Assembly: GCF_902167145.1 (NCBI RefSeq)
Contig: NC_050096.1
Location: 78,054,683 to 78,118,682, forward strand
Origin: Zea mays
Lineage: Eukaryota > Streptophyta > Magnoliopsida > Poales > Poaceae
Direction of reading: 5' to 3'
Length of the DNA: 64,000 bases
The position numbers and the translations under genes were made by a program. Below are positions 46,342 to 58,637 of this stretch, piece after piece (the stretch's first letter is position 1; every line of letters starts with the position of its first letter). The notes below the pieces were generated by a model. The model saw nothing but the letters and a program-made list of their open reading frames with translations, was not told the origin of the DNA and ran no database searches.

Positions 46342-47668
46342 TGATAGTCGCCTAGAGGGGGGTGAATAGGGCGAAACTGAAATTCTCAAAAATAATCACA
46401 ACTACAAGCCGGGTTAGCGTTAGAAATATAATCGAGTCCACGAGAGAGGGCCGAAAACAAATCGCAAGCAAATAATGAAGTGAGACACGCGGATTTGTTT
46501 TACCGAGGTTCGGTTCTCTCAAACCTACTCCCCGTTGAGGAGGCCACAAAGGCCGGGTCTCTTTCAACCCTTCCCTCACTCAAACGGTCCCTTGGACCGA
46601 GTGAGCTTCTCTTCTCAAATCACTTGGGAATCAAACTTCCCACAAGGGCCACCACACGATTGGTGCCTCTTGCCTCAATTACAAGTGAGTGTTTGATCAC
46701 AAGAAAGAATGCGAAAGAAAAGAAGCGATCCAAGCGCAAGAGCTCAAATGAACACTACAAATCACTCTCTCTAAACACTAATGCTTTGTGTGGAGTTGGG
46801 AGAGGATTTGATCTCTTTTTGGTGTGCTTTGCAATGAATGCTAGCTCTTGTATAGTGGTTGGAAGCTGGAAAACTTGGATGCAATGAATGGTGGGGTGGT
46901 TGGGGTATTTATAGCCCCAACCACCAAAAGTGGCCGTTGGAAGGCTGTCTGTTCGATGGCGCACCGGACAGTCCGGTGCACACCGGACAGTCCGGTGCCC
47001 CCGCCACATCATCAGTGCCGTTGGAAATTGACCGTTGGAGTTCTGACTTCTGGGCCCGCCTTGATGTCCTGTGGCGCACCGGACATGCACTGTTCACTGT
47101 CCGGTGCGCCGACATGGGCGACTCTGACTTCTGTGCGCGCGCAGCGCGCATTAAATACCGTCGCAGGTAGCCGTTGGCGCGAAGTAGCCGTTGCTCCGAG
47201 GATGCACCGGACAGTCCGGTGTACACCGGACAGTCCGGTGAATTTTAGCGGAGCAGCTGAAGTGAAAACCCGAGGCAGGCGAGTTCCGGAGGCCGCCCTT
47301 CCTTGGAGCACCGAACATGTCCGGTGCACACCGGACAGTCCGGTGAATTATAGCGGAGTTGCCTCTAGAAATTCCCGAAGGTGGCGAGTTTGTGTTGAAG
47401 TCCTCTGGTGCACCGGACATGTCCGGTGGCGCACCGGACACTGTTCGGTGTACATCGGACAGTCCGGTGCCCCCAGACCAGAGGTGCCTTCGGTTGCCTT
47501 TAGATCTCTATTTGAACCCAACTTTGGTCCTTTTAATTGGCTTGATGTGAACCTTTGACACCTGTATAACTTATTAATTAGAGCAAACTAGTTAGTCCAA
47601 AGATTTGTGTTGGGCAATTCAACCACCAAAATTATATAGGAACTAGGTGTAAGCCTAATTCCCTTTCA
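46342..47668 (-). repeat. 3' LTR of the minus-strand Sirevirus
   Basis: 1327 bp. CACCGGACAGTCCGGTG palindromes cluster at 46963-47480, in the same relative place as in the other Sirevirus although the remaining LTR sequence is different. Confidence 0.94.
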
Positions 47669-48425
47669 ATCTCCCCCTTTTTGGTGATTGATGCCAACAC
47701 AAACCAAAGCAAATATAGAATTGCATAATTGAACTAGTTTGTATGATGTAAGTGCAAAGGTTGCTTGGATTGTTTCTTCTTCTTTAACATTTTGGACCAC
47801 ACTTGCACCACATGTTTTGTTTTTGCAAAAATCTTTTGTAAATCTTTTCAAAGTTCTTTTGCAAATAGTCAAGGATAAAAGAATAAGAGTTTGCAAAGCA
47901 TTTTTAAATTTTGAAATTTTCTCCCCCTGTTTCAAATGCTTTTCCTTTGACTAAACAAAACTCCTCCTAAATGAAATCATCCTCTTAGTGTTCAAGAGGG
48001 TTTTGATGATTGAAATACTATTTTCTCCCCCTTTTTAACTCAAAAAGATACCAATTGAAAAAATACTCTTGGAAAAACACTAAGTTTTTGAAATGGGTGG
48101 TGGTGCGGTCCTTTTGCTTTGGGCTCATACTTTCTCCCCCTTTGGCATGAATCGCCAAAAACGGAATCATTAGAGCCCTCGAAGTATTTTCTCCTCCTTT
48201 GGTCATAAAATAAATGAATGAAGAGTATACCAAAGTTGGAGAGATGCTCGGAGTGACGGCGAAGGAAGAGTAGTGGAGTGGAGTGGAAGCCTTTGTCTTC
48301 GCCGAAGACTCCAATTCCCTTTCAATATACCTATGACTTGGTTTGAAATACTCTTGAAAACACATTAGTCATAGCATATACAAAAGAGACATGATCAAAG
48401 GTATATTTATGAGCTATGTGGCAAG
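47669..48425 (-). other. Sirevirus 3' non-coding region with repeated polypurine tracts
   Basis: CTCCCCC (GGGGGAG on the element strand) occurs at 47671, 47921, 48025 and 48134. No open frame of note. Confidence 0.8.
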
Positions 48426-51400
48426 TTAGCAAAAGAAATTCCTAGAATCAAGAATATTGAGCTCATGCCTAAGTTTGGTAAAAGTTTGTTCGTCAAGAGG
48501 CTTGGTAAAGATATCGGCTAATTGATCTTTAGTATTAATGTATGCAATCTCGATATCTCCCTTTTGTTGGTGATCTCTAAGAAAATGATACCAAATGGCT
48601 ATGTGCTTAGTGCGGCTATGCTCGACGGGATTGTCGGCCATTTTAATTGCACTCTCATTATCACATAGCAAAGGGACTTTGGTTAATTTGTAACCGTAGT
48701 CCCGCAAGGTTTGCCTCATCCAAAGCAATTGCGCGCAACAATGGCCTGCGGCAATATATTCGGCTTCGGCAGTAGAAAGAGCGACCGAATTTTGCTTCTT
48801 TGAAGCCCAAGACACCAAGGATCTCCCTAAGAACCGGCAAGTCCCTGATGTGCTCTTTCTATTAATCTTACACCCTGCCCAATCGGCATCCGAATAACCA
48901 ATCAAATCAAATGTGGATCCCCGAGGGTACCAAAGCCCAAACTTAGGTGTATAAGCCAAATATCTCAAGATTCGTTTTACGGCCGTAAGGTGTGATTCCT
49001 TAGGGTCGGCTTGGAATCTTGCACACATGCAAACGGAAAGCATAATGTCCGGTCGAGATGCACATAAATAAAGCAATGAACCAATCATCGACCGATATAC
49101 CTTTTGATCCACGGACTTACCTCCCGTGTCGAGGTCGAGATGCCCATTGGTTCCCATGGGTGTCTTGATGGGCTTGGCATCCTTCATCCCAAACTTGTTT
49201 AGAATGTCTTGAGTGTACTTCGTTTGGCTAATGAAGGTGCCCTCTTGGAGTTGCTTTACATGGAATCCTAAGAAATACTTCAACTCCCCCATCATAGACA
49301 TCTCAAATTTCTGTGTCATAATCCTACTAAACTCTTCACATGTAGACTCGTTAGTAGACCCAAATATAATATCATCAACATAAATTTGGCATACAAACAA
49401 GTCATTTTCAAGAGTTTTAGTAAAGAGTGTAGGATCGGCTTTTCCAACTTTGAAGCCATTAGCAATAAGGAAATCTCTAAGGCATTCATACCATGCTCTT
49501 GGGGCTTGCTTGAGCCCATAAAGCGCCTTAGAGAGCTTATAGACATGGTTAGGATACTCACTGTCTTCAAAGCCGGGAGGTTGCTCAACATAGACCTCTT
49601 CCTTGATTGGTCCATTGAGGAAGGCACTTTTCACGTCCATTTGATAAAGCTTAAAGCCATGGTAAGTAGCATAGGCTAATAATATTCGAATTGACTCAAG
49701 CCTAGCTACGGGTGCATAGGTTTCACCGAAATCCAAACCTTCGACTTGGGAGTATCCCTTGGCCACAAGTCGAGCTTTGTTCCTTGTCACCACACCATGC
49801 TCATCTTGCTTGTTGCGGAAGACCCATTTGGTTCCTACAACATTTTGGTTAGGACGTGGAACTAAATGCCATACCTCATTTCTAGTGAAGTTGTTGAGCT
49901 CCTCTTGCGTTGCCACCACCCAATCCGAATCTTGTAGTGCTTCCTCTACCCTGTGTGGCTCAATAGAGGAAACAAACGAGTAATGTTCACAAAAATGTGC
50001 AATACGAGATCTAGTAGTTACCCCCTTATGAATGTCGCCGAGGATGGTGTCAACGGGGTGATCTCGTTGGATTGCTTGGTGGACTCTTGGGTGTGGCGGC
50101 CTTTGCTCTTCATCCTCCTTGTCTTGATCATTTGCATCTCCCCCTTGATCATTGCCGTCATCTTGAGGTGGCTCATTTGCTTGATCTTCTACTTCATCAA
50201 CTTGAGCTTCATCCTCATTTTGAGTTGGTGGAGATGCTAGCGTGGAGGAGGATGGTTGATCTTGTGCATGTGGAGGCTCTTCGGACTCCTTAGGACACAC
50301 ATCCCCAATGGACATGTTCCTTAGCGCTATGCATGGAGCCTGTTCTTCACCTATCTCATCAAGATCAACTTGCTCTACTTGAGAGCCGTTAGTCTCGTCA
50401 AACACAACGTCACAAGAAACTTCAACAAGTCCTGAGGACTTGTTAAAGACTCTATATGCCCTTGTGTTTGAGTCATATCCTAGTAAAAAGCCTTCTACAG
50501 TTTTAGGAGCAAATTTAGATTTTCTACCTCTTTTAACAAGTATAAAACATTTGCTACCAAAAACTCTAAAATATGAAATATTTGGCTTTTTACCGGTTAG
50601 GAGTTCATAGGATGTCTTCTTGAGGATTCGGTGTAGATACAACCGGTTGATGGCGTAGCAAGCGGTGTTGACCGCCTCGGCCCAAAACCGATCTGAAGTC
50701 TTGTATTCATCAAGCATGGTTCTTGCCATGTCCAATAGAGTTCGATTCTTCCTCTCCACTACACCATTTTGTTGTGGGGTGTAGGGAGAAGAGAACTCAT
50801 GCTTGATGCCCTCCTTCTCAAGGAAGGCTTCAATTTGAGAGTTCTTGAACTCCGTCCCGTTGTCGCTTCTAATTTTCTTGATCCTTAAGCCGAACTCATT
50901 TTGAGCCCGTCTCAAGAATCCCTTTAAGGTCTCTTGGGTATGAGATTTTTCCTGCAAAAAGAACACCCAAGTGAAGCGAGAATAATCATCCACAATAACT
51001 AGACAGTACTTACTCCCGCCGATGCTTATGTAAGCGATCGGGCCGAATAGGTCCATGTGTAGGAGCTCCAGTGGCCTGTCACTAGTCATGATGTTCTTGT
51101 GTGGATGATGAGCACCAACTTGCTTCCCTGCTTGGCATGCGCTACAAATCCTGTCTTTCTCAAAATGAACATTTGTTAATCCTAAAATGTGTTCTCCCTT
51201 TAGAAGCTTATGAAGATTCTTCATCCCAACATGGGCTAGTCGGCGGTGTCAGAGCCATCCCATGTTAGTCTTAGCAATTAAGCAAGTGTCGACTTCAGCT
51301 CTATCAAAATCTACCAAGTATAGCTGACCCTCTAACACTCCCTTAAATGCTATTGAATCATCACTTCTTCTAAAGACAGTGACACCTACATCAGTGAATA

Positions 51401-51674
51401 GACAGTTGTAGCCCATTTGACACAATTGGGATACGGAAAGCAAATTGTAATCTAATGAATCAACAAGAAAAACATTTGAAATGGAATGGTCAGGAGATAT
51501 AGCAATTTTACCAAGACCTTTGACCAAACCTTGATTTCCATCCCCGAATGTGATAGCTCGTTGTGGATCTTGGTTTTTCTCATATGAGGAGAACATCCTT
51601 TTCTCCCCTGTCATGTGGTTTGTGCACCCGCTGTCGAGTATCCAACTTGAGCCCCCGGATGCATAAACCTACAA
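48426..51674 (-). pseudogene. Sirevirus pol polyprotein with one in-frame stop
   Basis: On the minus strand the frame opens with VYASGGSSW, protease [14 protein letters not shown], and continues to GWL at 51252. There a TGA (51249-51251) replaces the Trp codon present in the related element ([13 protein letters not shown]). The same frame then runs 932 codons to 48426 with HHCC finger, integrase ([27 protein letters not shown]), reverse transcriptase ([19 protein letters not shown]) and RNase H ([31 protein letters not shown]). All catalytic residues are present, and only the single nonsense change disables it. Confidence 0.94.
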
Positions 51675-51681
51675 AACAAGT

Positions 51682-54380
51682 TTAGTTCTTGACTTTAGGT
51701 ACCCAAATGGTTTTGGGTCCTTTGGCATTAGACACAAGAACTTTGGGTACCCAAACACAAGTCTTTGACCCCTTGTGCTTGCCCCTAACATATTTGGCAA
51801 CTACCTTGCCGGATTTGTTAGTTAAAACATAAGATGCATCAAAAGTTTTAAATGAAAGACTATGTTCATTTGATGCAATAGGAATTTTCTTCTTAGGCAA
51901 CTTAGCACGGGTTGGTTGCCTAGAACTAGATATCTCACTCTTATACATAAAAGCATGGTTAGAACCAGAGTGAGACTTCCTAGAATGAATTTTCCTAATT
52001 TTATCCTCGGGATAACCGGCAGGGTATAAAATGTAACCCTCGTTATCCTGAGGCATGGGAGCCTTGCCCTTAACAAAATTTGACAATCTTTTAGGAGGGG
52101 CACTAATTTTGACATTGTCTCCCCTTTGGTAGCCAATGCCATCCTTAATGCCAGGGCATCTCCCATTATAGAGCATACTTCTAGCAAATTTAAATTTTTC
52201 ATTTTCTAGGTTATGCTCGGCAATTTTAGCATCTAATATCGCTATATGATTATTTTGTTGTTTAATTAAAGCCATGTGATCATGAATAGCATTTATATCA
52301 ACATCTCTACATCTAGTGCAAATAGAAGTGTGCTCAACGGTAGATGTAGAGGGTTTGCAAGATTTTAATTCTACAACCTTAGCATGCAACATATCATTCT
52401 TAGTTCTAAGGTTGGAAATAGTAGTATTGCAAACATCAAAATCTTTAGCCTTAGCAATCAAATTTTCATTTTCTACTCTAAGGCTAGCGAGAGAAATGTT
52501 TAATTCTTCAATCCTAGCAAGCAAATCATCATTATTATCTCTAGGATTGGGAATTGAAGCAACACAAACATGAGAATCAATCTTAGCAATTAATCTAGCA
52601 TTTTCATTTCTAAGGTTGTCTATAGTCTCATGGCAAGTGCTTAGCTCACTAGACAGTTTTTCATATTTTCAACTTGTTGACCATAAGCATTTTTAACCTT
52701 AACATGCTTTTTGTTTTCCTTGATTAGGAAGTCCTCTTGGGAGTCCAAGAGATCATCCTTCTCATGGATGGCACTAATTAATTCATTTAATTTTTCTTTT
52801 TGTTGCATGTTAAGATCGGCAAAAAGGGTACGCAAATTATTCTCCTCATCACTAGCATTATCAACACTAGAGGATTCATATTTAGTGGAGGATTTAGATT
52901 TAACCTTCTTCTTTTTGCCGTCCTTTGCCATGAGGCACTTGTGGCCGACGTTGGGGAAGAGGAATCCTTTGGTGACGGCGATGTTGGCGGCGTCCTCGTT
53001 GGAAGAGGAGTCGGTGGAGCTCTCGTCCGAGTCCCATTCCCGGCAAACATGGGCATCGCCGCCCTTCTTCTTGTAGTACCTCTTCTTTTCTCTCCTCTTT
53101 CCCTTCTTGTCGTCGCCCCTGTCACTGTCACTAGATATAGGACATTTTGCAATGAAATGACCGGGCTTACCACACTTGTAGCAAACCTTCTTGGAACGGG
53201 ATTTGTAATCCTTCCCCTTCCGTTGCTTGAGGATTTGGCGAAAGCTTTTGATGATTAAAGCCATCTCCTCATTGTCGAGCTTGGAGGTGTCAATTGGTTG
53301 TCTACTCGATGTAGACTCCTCCTTCTTCTCCTCCGTTGCCTTGAATGCCACCGGTTGTGCTTCGGGCGTGGAGGATTCATCAAGCTCGTTGATCTTCTTT
53401 GAGCCCTTGATCATACATTCAAAGCTCACAAAATTCCCGATGACTTCCTCGGGGGTCATTTGAGTATATCTAGGATTACCACGAATTAATTGAACTTGAG
53501 TGGGGTTAAGGAAAATGAGTGATCTAAGAATAACCTTAACCACCTCGTGGTCATCCCACTTCTTGCTCCCGAGGTTGCGCACTTGGTTCACCAAGGTCTT
53601 GAGCCGGTTGTACATGTCTTGTGGCTCTTCCCCTTGGCGAAGTCGAAAGCGACCGAGCTCCCCCTCGATCGTTTCCCGCTTGGTGATCTTTGTTAGTTCA
53701 TCACCCTCGTGCGCGGTCTTGAGGAGGTCCCAAATTTCCTTTGCACTCTTCAATCCTTGCACCTTGTTGTACTCTTCTCTATTTAGAGAGGCCAAGAGTA
53801 TGGTTGTGGCTTGGGAGTTGAAGTGCTCGATTTGGGCCACCTCGTCCTCATCATAATCCTCATCCCCTATTGATGGTACCTGTGCTCCAAACTCAACAAC
53901 ATTCCATATACTTTTGTTGAGTGAGGTTAGATGAAATTTCATTAAATCACTCCACCTAGCATAATCTTCACCGTCAAAGGTTGGCGGTTTGCCTAATGGA
54001 ACGGAAAGTAATGGAGTATGTCTAGATGCACGAGGATAGTGTAAGGGGATCTTACTAAACTTCTTACGCTCTTGGCGTTTAGAAGTTACGGAGGGCGCAT
54101 CGGAGTCGGAGGTCGATGTTGTAGAAGTGTCGGTCTCGTAGTAGACCACTTTCCTCATCCTCTTGTGCTTGTCGCCTTTCCGATGCGACTTGTGAGAAGA
54201 AGATTTTTCCTTCTTATCTTTGTGGTGAGAAGAGGAAGATCTTTTCTCCTTCCGTTTGGAGGAGTCCTTCTTCTTCTCCTTCCTCTTAGTGCGGGACTCT
54301 TCCGATGAAGTGCTCCCGTGGCTTGTAGTGGGCTTTTCGCCGGTCTCCATCTCCTTCTTGGCTTGATCTCCCGACATCAC
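51682..54380 (-). pseudogene. Sirevirus gag with one frameshift
   Basis: The minus strand starts MMSGDQAKKEMETGEKPTTS at 54380. It has a Lys/Ser-rich N-terminus, the capsid part (LGKPPTFDGEDYARWSDLM, EIWDLLKTAHEGDELT) and a zinc knuckle CYKCGKPGHFIAKC. A coiled-coil region follows. A 1-base loss near 52660 ends the first frame at 52641; the correct frame continues as KLSSELSTCHETIDNL to 52524 and on to the stop at 51682 (TIWVPKVKN). Apart from this shift the gag is about 900 residues long. Confidence 0.92.
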
Positions 54381-54425
54381 TTCGAGCGGTTAGGCTCTAA
54401 TGAAGCACCGAGCTCCGATACCAAT

Positions 54426-55752
54426 TGATAGTCGCCTAGAGGGGGGTGAATAGGGCGAAACTGAAATTCTCAAAAATAATCACAACTACAAGACGGGTTA
54501 GCGTTAGAAATATAATCGAGTCCACGAGAGAGGGCCGAAAACAAATCGCAAGCAAATAATGAAGTGAGACACGCGGATTTGTTTTACCGAGGTTCGGTTC
54601 TCTCAAACCTACTCCCCGTTGAGGAGGCCACAAAGGCCGGGTCTCTTTCAACCCTTCCCTCACTCAAACGGTCCCTTGGACCGAGTGAGCTTCTCTTCTC
54701 AAATCACTTGGGAATCAAACTTCCCACAAGGGCCACCACACGATTGGTGCCTCTTGCCTCAATTACAAGTGAGTGTTTGATCACAAGAAAGAATGCGAAA
54801 GAAAAGAAGCGATCCAAGCGCAAGAGCTCAAATGAACACTACAAATCACTCTCTCTAAACACTAATGCTTTGTGTGGAGTTGGGAGAGGATTTGATCTCT
54901 TTTTGGTGTGCTTTGCAATGAATGCTAGCTCTTGTATAGTGGTTGGAAGCTGGAAAACTTGGATGCAATGAATGGTGGGGTGGTTGGGGTATTTATAGCC
55001 CCAACCACCAAAAGTGGCCGTTGGAAGGCTGTCTGTTTGATGGCGCACCGGACAGTCCGGTGCACACCGGACAGTCCGGTGCCCCCGCCACGTCATCAGT
55101 GCCGTTGGAAATTGACCGTTGGAGTTCTGACTTCTGGGCCCGCCTTGATGTCCTGTGGCGCACCGGACATGCACTGTTCACTGTCCGGTGCGCCGGCATG
55201 GGCGATTCTGACTTCTGTGCGCGCGCAGCGCGCATTAAATACCGTCGCAGGTAGCCGTTGGCGCGAAGTAGCCGTTGCTCCGAGGATGCACCGGACAGTC
55301 CGGTGTACACCGGACAGTCCGGTGAGTTTTAGCGGAGCAGCTGAAGTGAAAACCCGAGGCAGGCGAGTTCCGGAGGCCGCCCTTCCTTGGAGCACCGGAC
55401 ATGTCCGGTGCACACCGGACAGTCCGGTGAATTATAGCGGAGTTGCCTCTGGAAATTACCGAAGGTGGCGAGTTTGTGTTGAAGTCCTCTGGTGCACCGG
55501 ACATGTCCGGTGGCGCACCGGACACTGTCCGGTGTACATCGGACAGTCCGGTGCCCCCAGACCAGAGGTGCCTTCGGTTGCCTTTAGCTCTCTATTTGAA
55601 CCCAACTTTGGTCCTTTTAATTGGCTTGATGTGAACCTTTGACACCTGTATAACTTATTAACTAGAGCAAACTAGTTAGTCCAAAGATTTGTGTTGGGCA
55701 ATTCAACCACCAAAATTATATAGGAACTAGGTGTAAGCCTAATTCCCTTTCA
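54426..55752 (-). repeat. 5' LTR of the minus-strand Sirevirus
   Basis: 1327 bp, with a TATA box TATAAAT (complement of 54991-54997) just downstream, in element sense, of the palindrome cluster (55047-55560). Confidence 0.94.
54991..54997 (-). promoter_or_regulatory. TATA box of the minus-strand Sirevirus LTR
   Basis: Complement of ATTTATA in GGGGTATTTATAGCCCC; the copy in the other LTR is at 46907-46913. Confidence 0.65.
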
Positions 55753-55757
55753 CCCAC

Positions 55758-57291
55758 ACGTCATGTAACCGGCGCGCTGGTTACTACGTGCAAGCAACCG
55801 CACCGCCACTTGCGCCAATGTCGCGCCTCCTCGACTGTGGAACCGGTGCCACGACTCGAGGCAACCCTGCGCATGGCCCAACAGTGCCAATCGAGCGCAT
55901 CGATCACGGGTCAGTCAGCCGCGGGAGGAGGCGCGATGGTTGATATGGCCAAAAGTGGATCGGCAGTAATGGCGGCAGCAGACGAGCGGAAGCAGCGGTC
56001 AAATCATCTACAGGCTCACGTCCCCTCCTGGAGCAGCAGGGGAGCCCTCTCCCACGGTGTGAAGACAACGCGCCCGTGTTCCGTTCCTCGAATGGCTCGC
56101 GCACGCGTCCGCCTCGCGAACCACCCGTCCCGTCGCATTAACTCCGCGGTAGGGCAAGTGAAACCTTTGGCAAGCGAAGCGGGCGTTGTTTCATCTCCGC
56201 CATGATGACCGCGTCAAAAAAGGTGTGCCACACCGTTTAAATTCATATCCTTTTCCTCTTCCCCTTTCTCTCTTTTGCTACAGGGACCGGGAAAGGGGAT
56301 ATTTCGAAAGGGATCCTTCTCCGCGAAGGAAGAGGGCCCCGAGCCCTCCTACTGATCAGGGGTTCGAAGGCTGGCCCCTCGGAAGGGTTCGACAGCCGCC
56401 CCAGAGAACTCGGGCTTCAGGCTCATTACTGATCAAAGGTTCGAAGGCTGGCCCCTCGAAAGGGTCCGACTGCCGCCTCAGAGCACTCAGGCTTCGCGCC
56501 CACTACTGATCAGGGGTTCGAAGGCTGGCCCCTCGGAAGGGTTCGACAGCCGCCCCAGAGCATGCAGAGCGAGGGATGACTCTGGGTACATCCGTTACAT
56601 GGTCGAGGCTCGGGCTACGCTCCCGAGGTACCCTAGGACATTTCCGAGACCAGCAGGAGCGATTTTGTAATGGAATCCCACCAGATGGAGGCATCGAGCC
56701 CTCGGACCCTATCGAACGGGACCGGGTCCGGCAAATCACCTGCAGGTACTTTTGGAGCGCGCCTCTGGGCCACTAGCCGACCCTTATCGAACGGGGCACG
56801 GGCGTCCACTCGGATCACCCGTTAGCAACTCACTGGAGACACCATGTTCGGCGCCCTCCGAGGGCAACATGGCGCTTTCCCCCCTTCCTCCTTGCGGAAA
56901 GGCGACGAAGGGGCGTATGATAAAAGTCGAGACAGTCCTTGATCGTCCTCTCGCTCCGTGCAGAGGCTCGGGGTTGCTCTCGCAAACTCGGCTACGGCCA
57001 AACCGTTGACAGCGTCAACAAACCAGCCTGTAAACTCGGACCTGACCATGCACCCGGGCTACAATCAGATCGCATGAGGGAACAACCAGACCGGCCGAGG
57101 CATCACAAAAGGCATTAAGACCTCAGAGGAATCAAACCACTCCTCCGAGGCCTCGGGGGCTACACCCGGCGGGTGCGCTCGCGCGCACCCACCGGAACAA
57201 AGTGTAAACGAGAAAGGCCGGTCCCCTCGCAAAAAAGTGCGGCAAAGCCTCCAAGCGAGTACCAACACTCCCTTTGAGGCTCGGGGGCTAC
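55758..57291 (+). other. 3' region of the Tat-lineage element, second part
   Basis: GC-rich non-coding DNA continuing from 46341. It contains the 77-bp tandem repeat and ends with GAGGCTCGGGGGCTAC, the probable polypurine tract, directly before the 3' LTR. Confidence 0.75.
56354..56563. repeat. 77-bp tandem repeat, about 2.7 copies
   Basis: GATCAGGGGTTCGAAGGCTG begins at 56354, GATCAAAGGTTCGAAGGCTG at 56431 and GATCAGGGGTTCGAAGGCTG at 56508. Each is followed by GCCCCTCG..AGGGT.CGAC..CCGCC.CAGAG. Confidence 0.92.
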
Positions 57292-58632
57292 TGTCGGGTA
57301 CCGTAATTAGGGGTACCCCAACACTCCTAAACACGGCTGGTAACCACCATCAGCGCAAGCTGCAGAGACTGATGGGCGCAATTCAGGTCAAGGCTTCGTC
57401 TGCTCAAGGGACGCGATCTTGCCTCGCCCGAGCCCAGCCTCGGGCAGGAACAGTAGTCCCAGGCGAATTCACGCCTCGCCCGATGGCCTCCTCAAGCAAC
57501 GAGCGCACCCTCGACTCGCCCGAACCCTAGCTCGGGCAGGCTTCGTTGTGAAGCAACCTTGGCCAAATCGCCTCACCAACCAACCGTATCGCAGGCGCAT
57601 TCAATGCGAGGATTGCCTGACGCCTTATCCTGACACACGTGCCTCAGTCGGCAAGGTCAAAGTGACCGCAGTCACTTCGCCCTTCCACTGAACGACCTGA
57701 CAGGAAAACAGCGCCGCTCGTCCCTCTCCGACTGTTGTGCCGCCCGCCAGGGTGAGGCTGACAACAGCTAAGTCCAGCCTCACGCGCAACAGGAAGCTCC
57801 GCCTCGCCCGACCTTGGGCCTCAGCCTCAGGAGGAGGTCTCCGCCTCGCCCGACCCTAGGGCTCGGCCTCACCGTCGGCCTCGGAAGGTGGTCTCCGCCT
57901 CGCTCGACCCCAGGGCTCGGCCTCAACCTCGACCTCGGGAGGAATCGTGTCCTCGCCCGACCCCGGCCTCGACCTCGGGAGGAGTCTCCGCCTCGCCCGA
58001 CCTTGGGCTCGGACCGACCGTGCCGCGGGGGATACATCATTACCCTACCCCTAACTAGCTCAGGCTACGGGGGGAACAAGACCGGCGTCCCATCCAGGCT
58101 CGCCCCGGTAACAGGTAATGATGGCTCCCCGCGTGCGTCCATGACGACGGTGGTTCTCAGCCCCCTACGGAAGCAAGGAGACGTCAGCAACATCTCAGCA
58201 GCCCCGACAGCTGTGCTTCTACAGGACTCGGGCGCTCCTCCGACGGCCATGACACCGCGTACACAGGGCTCTAGCACCTCTCCGACAGCCACGTTGGCAT
58301 GTACATAGGGCTCATGCACCTCTCTGCCAGACATGTTAGCGCATAGCTACACCCCTATTGTACACCTGGACCCTCTCCTTGCATCTATAAAAGGAAGGTC
58401 CAGGGCCCTCATGCGGAGGGTCGCGCGGGAGGACGGGCGGACGAACAGGCTCGCTCCCTCTCCCTCGCGAACGCTTGTAACCCCTACTACAAGCGCATCC
58501 CCCTGGCGCAGGATAACACGAGCCACGTTTTCCCCCCTTGTGTTCCATCTCGCGCTAACACATCTGGGTTGGGACACGCAGCGACATTTTTACTCGTCAG
58601 TCCAGGGACCCCCCAGGGTCAAAACGCCGACA
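57292..58632 (+). repeat. 3' LTR of the Tat-lineage element
   Basis: 1341 bp, matching 26763-28102 with about 65 differences, most of them transitions. Confidence 0.93.
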
Positions 58633-58637
58633 CATAG

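Larger units (their letters stand above)
46342..55752 (-). mobile_element. Sirevirus (Ty1/copia, Ji/Opie-like) LTR retrotransposon, nearly complete
   Basis: LTRs at 46342-47668 and 54426-55752 read TGAAAGGGAATTAGG..GACTATCA on the minus strand. The target duplication CCCAC is at 46337-46341 and 55753-55757. The PBS is the complement of 54412-54425 (ATTGGTATCGGAGC) and the polypurine tract is the complement of 47669-47680. Gag carries one frameshift and pol one stop, so it would need help in trans. The LTRs differ at about 11 of 1327 positions by my count. Confidence 0.95.
26763..58632 (+). mobile_element. Tat-lineage Ty3/gypsy LTR retrotransposon, host of two nested Sireviruses
   Basis: LTRs at 26763-28102 and 57292-58632 start TGTCGGGTACC and end GCCGACA. 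The flanking duplication CATAG is at 26758-26762 and 58633-58637. Without the two nested elements the copy is about 13.5 kb. The coding order is gag, protease, RT, RNase H, a second RNase H, integrase, followed by a long 3' non-coding region with an antisense frame; the second RNase H is a Tat-lineage mark. The LTRs differ at about 65 positions by my count (about 5%). The start, size and 3' region suggest a Huck- or Cinful-like maize family, but I cannot confirm the family name. Confidence 0.93.

Noticed and set aside
46848..47558. Plus-strand frame of 236 codons in the minus-strand Sirevirus LTR, repeated at 54932-55642
   Set aside because: Palindromic LTR repeats; the repeating peptide (APDSPVHTGQSGAP) is a by-product of the palindromes.
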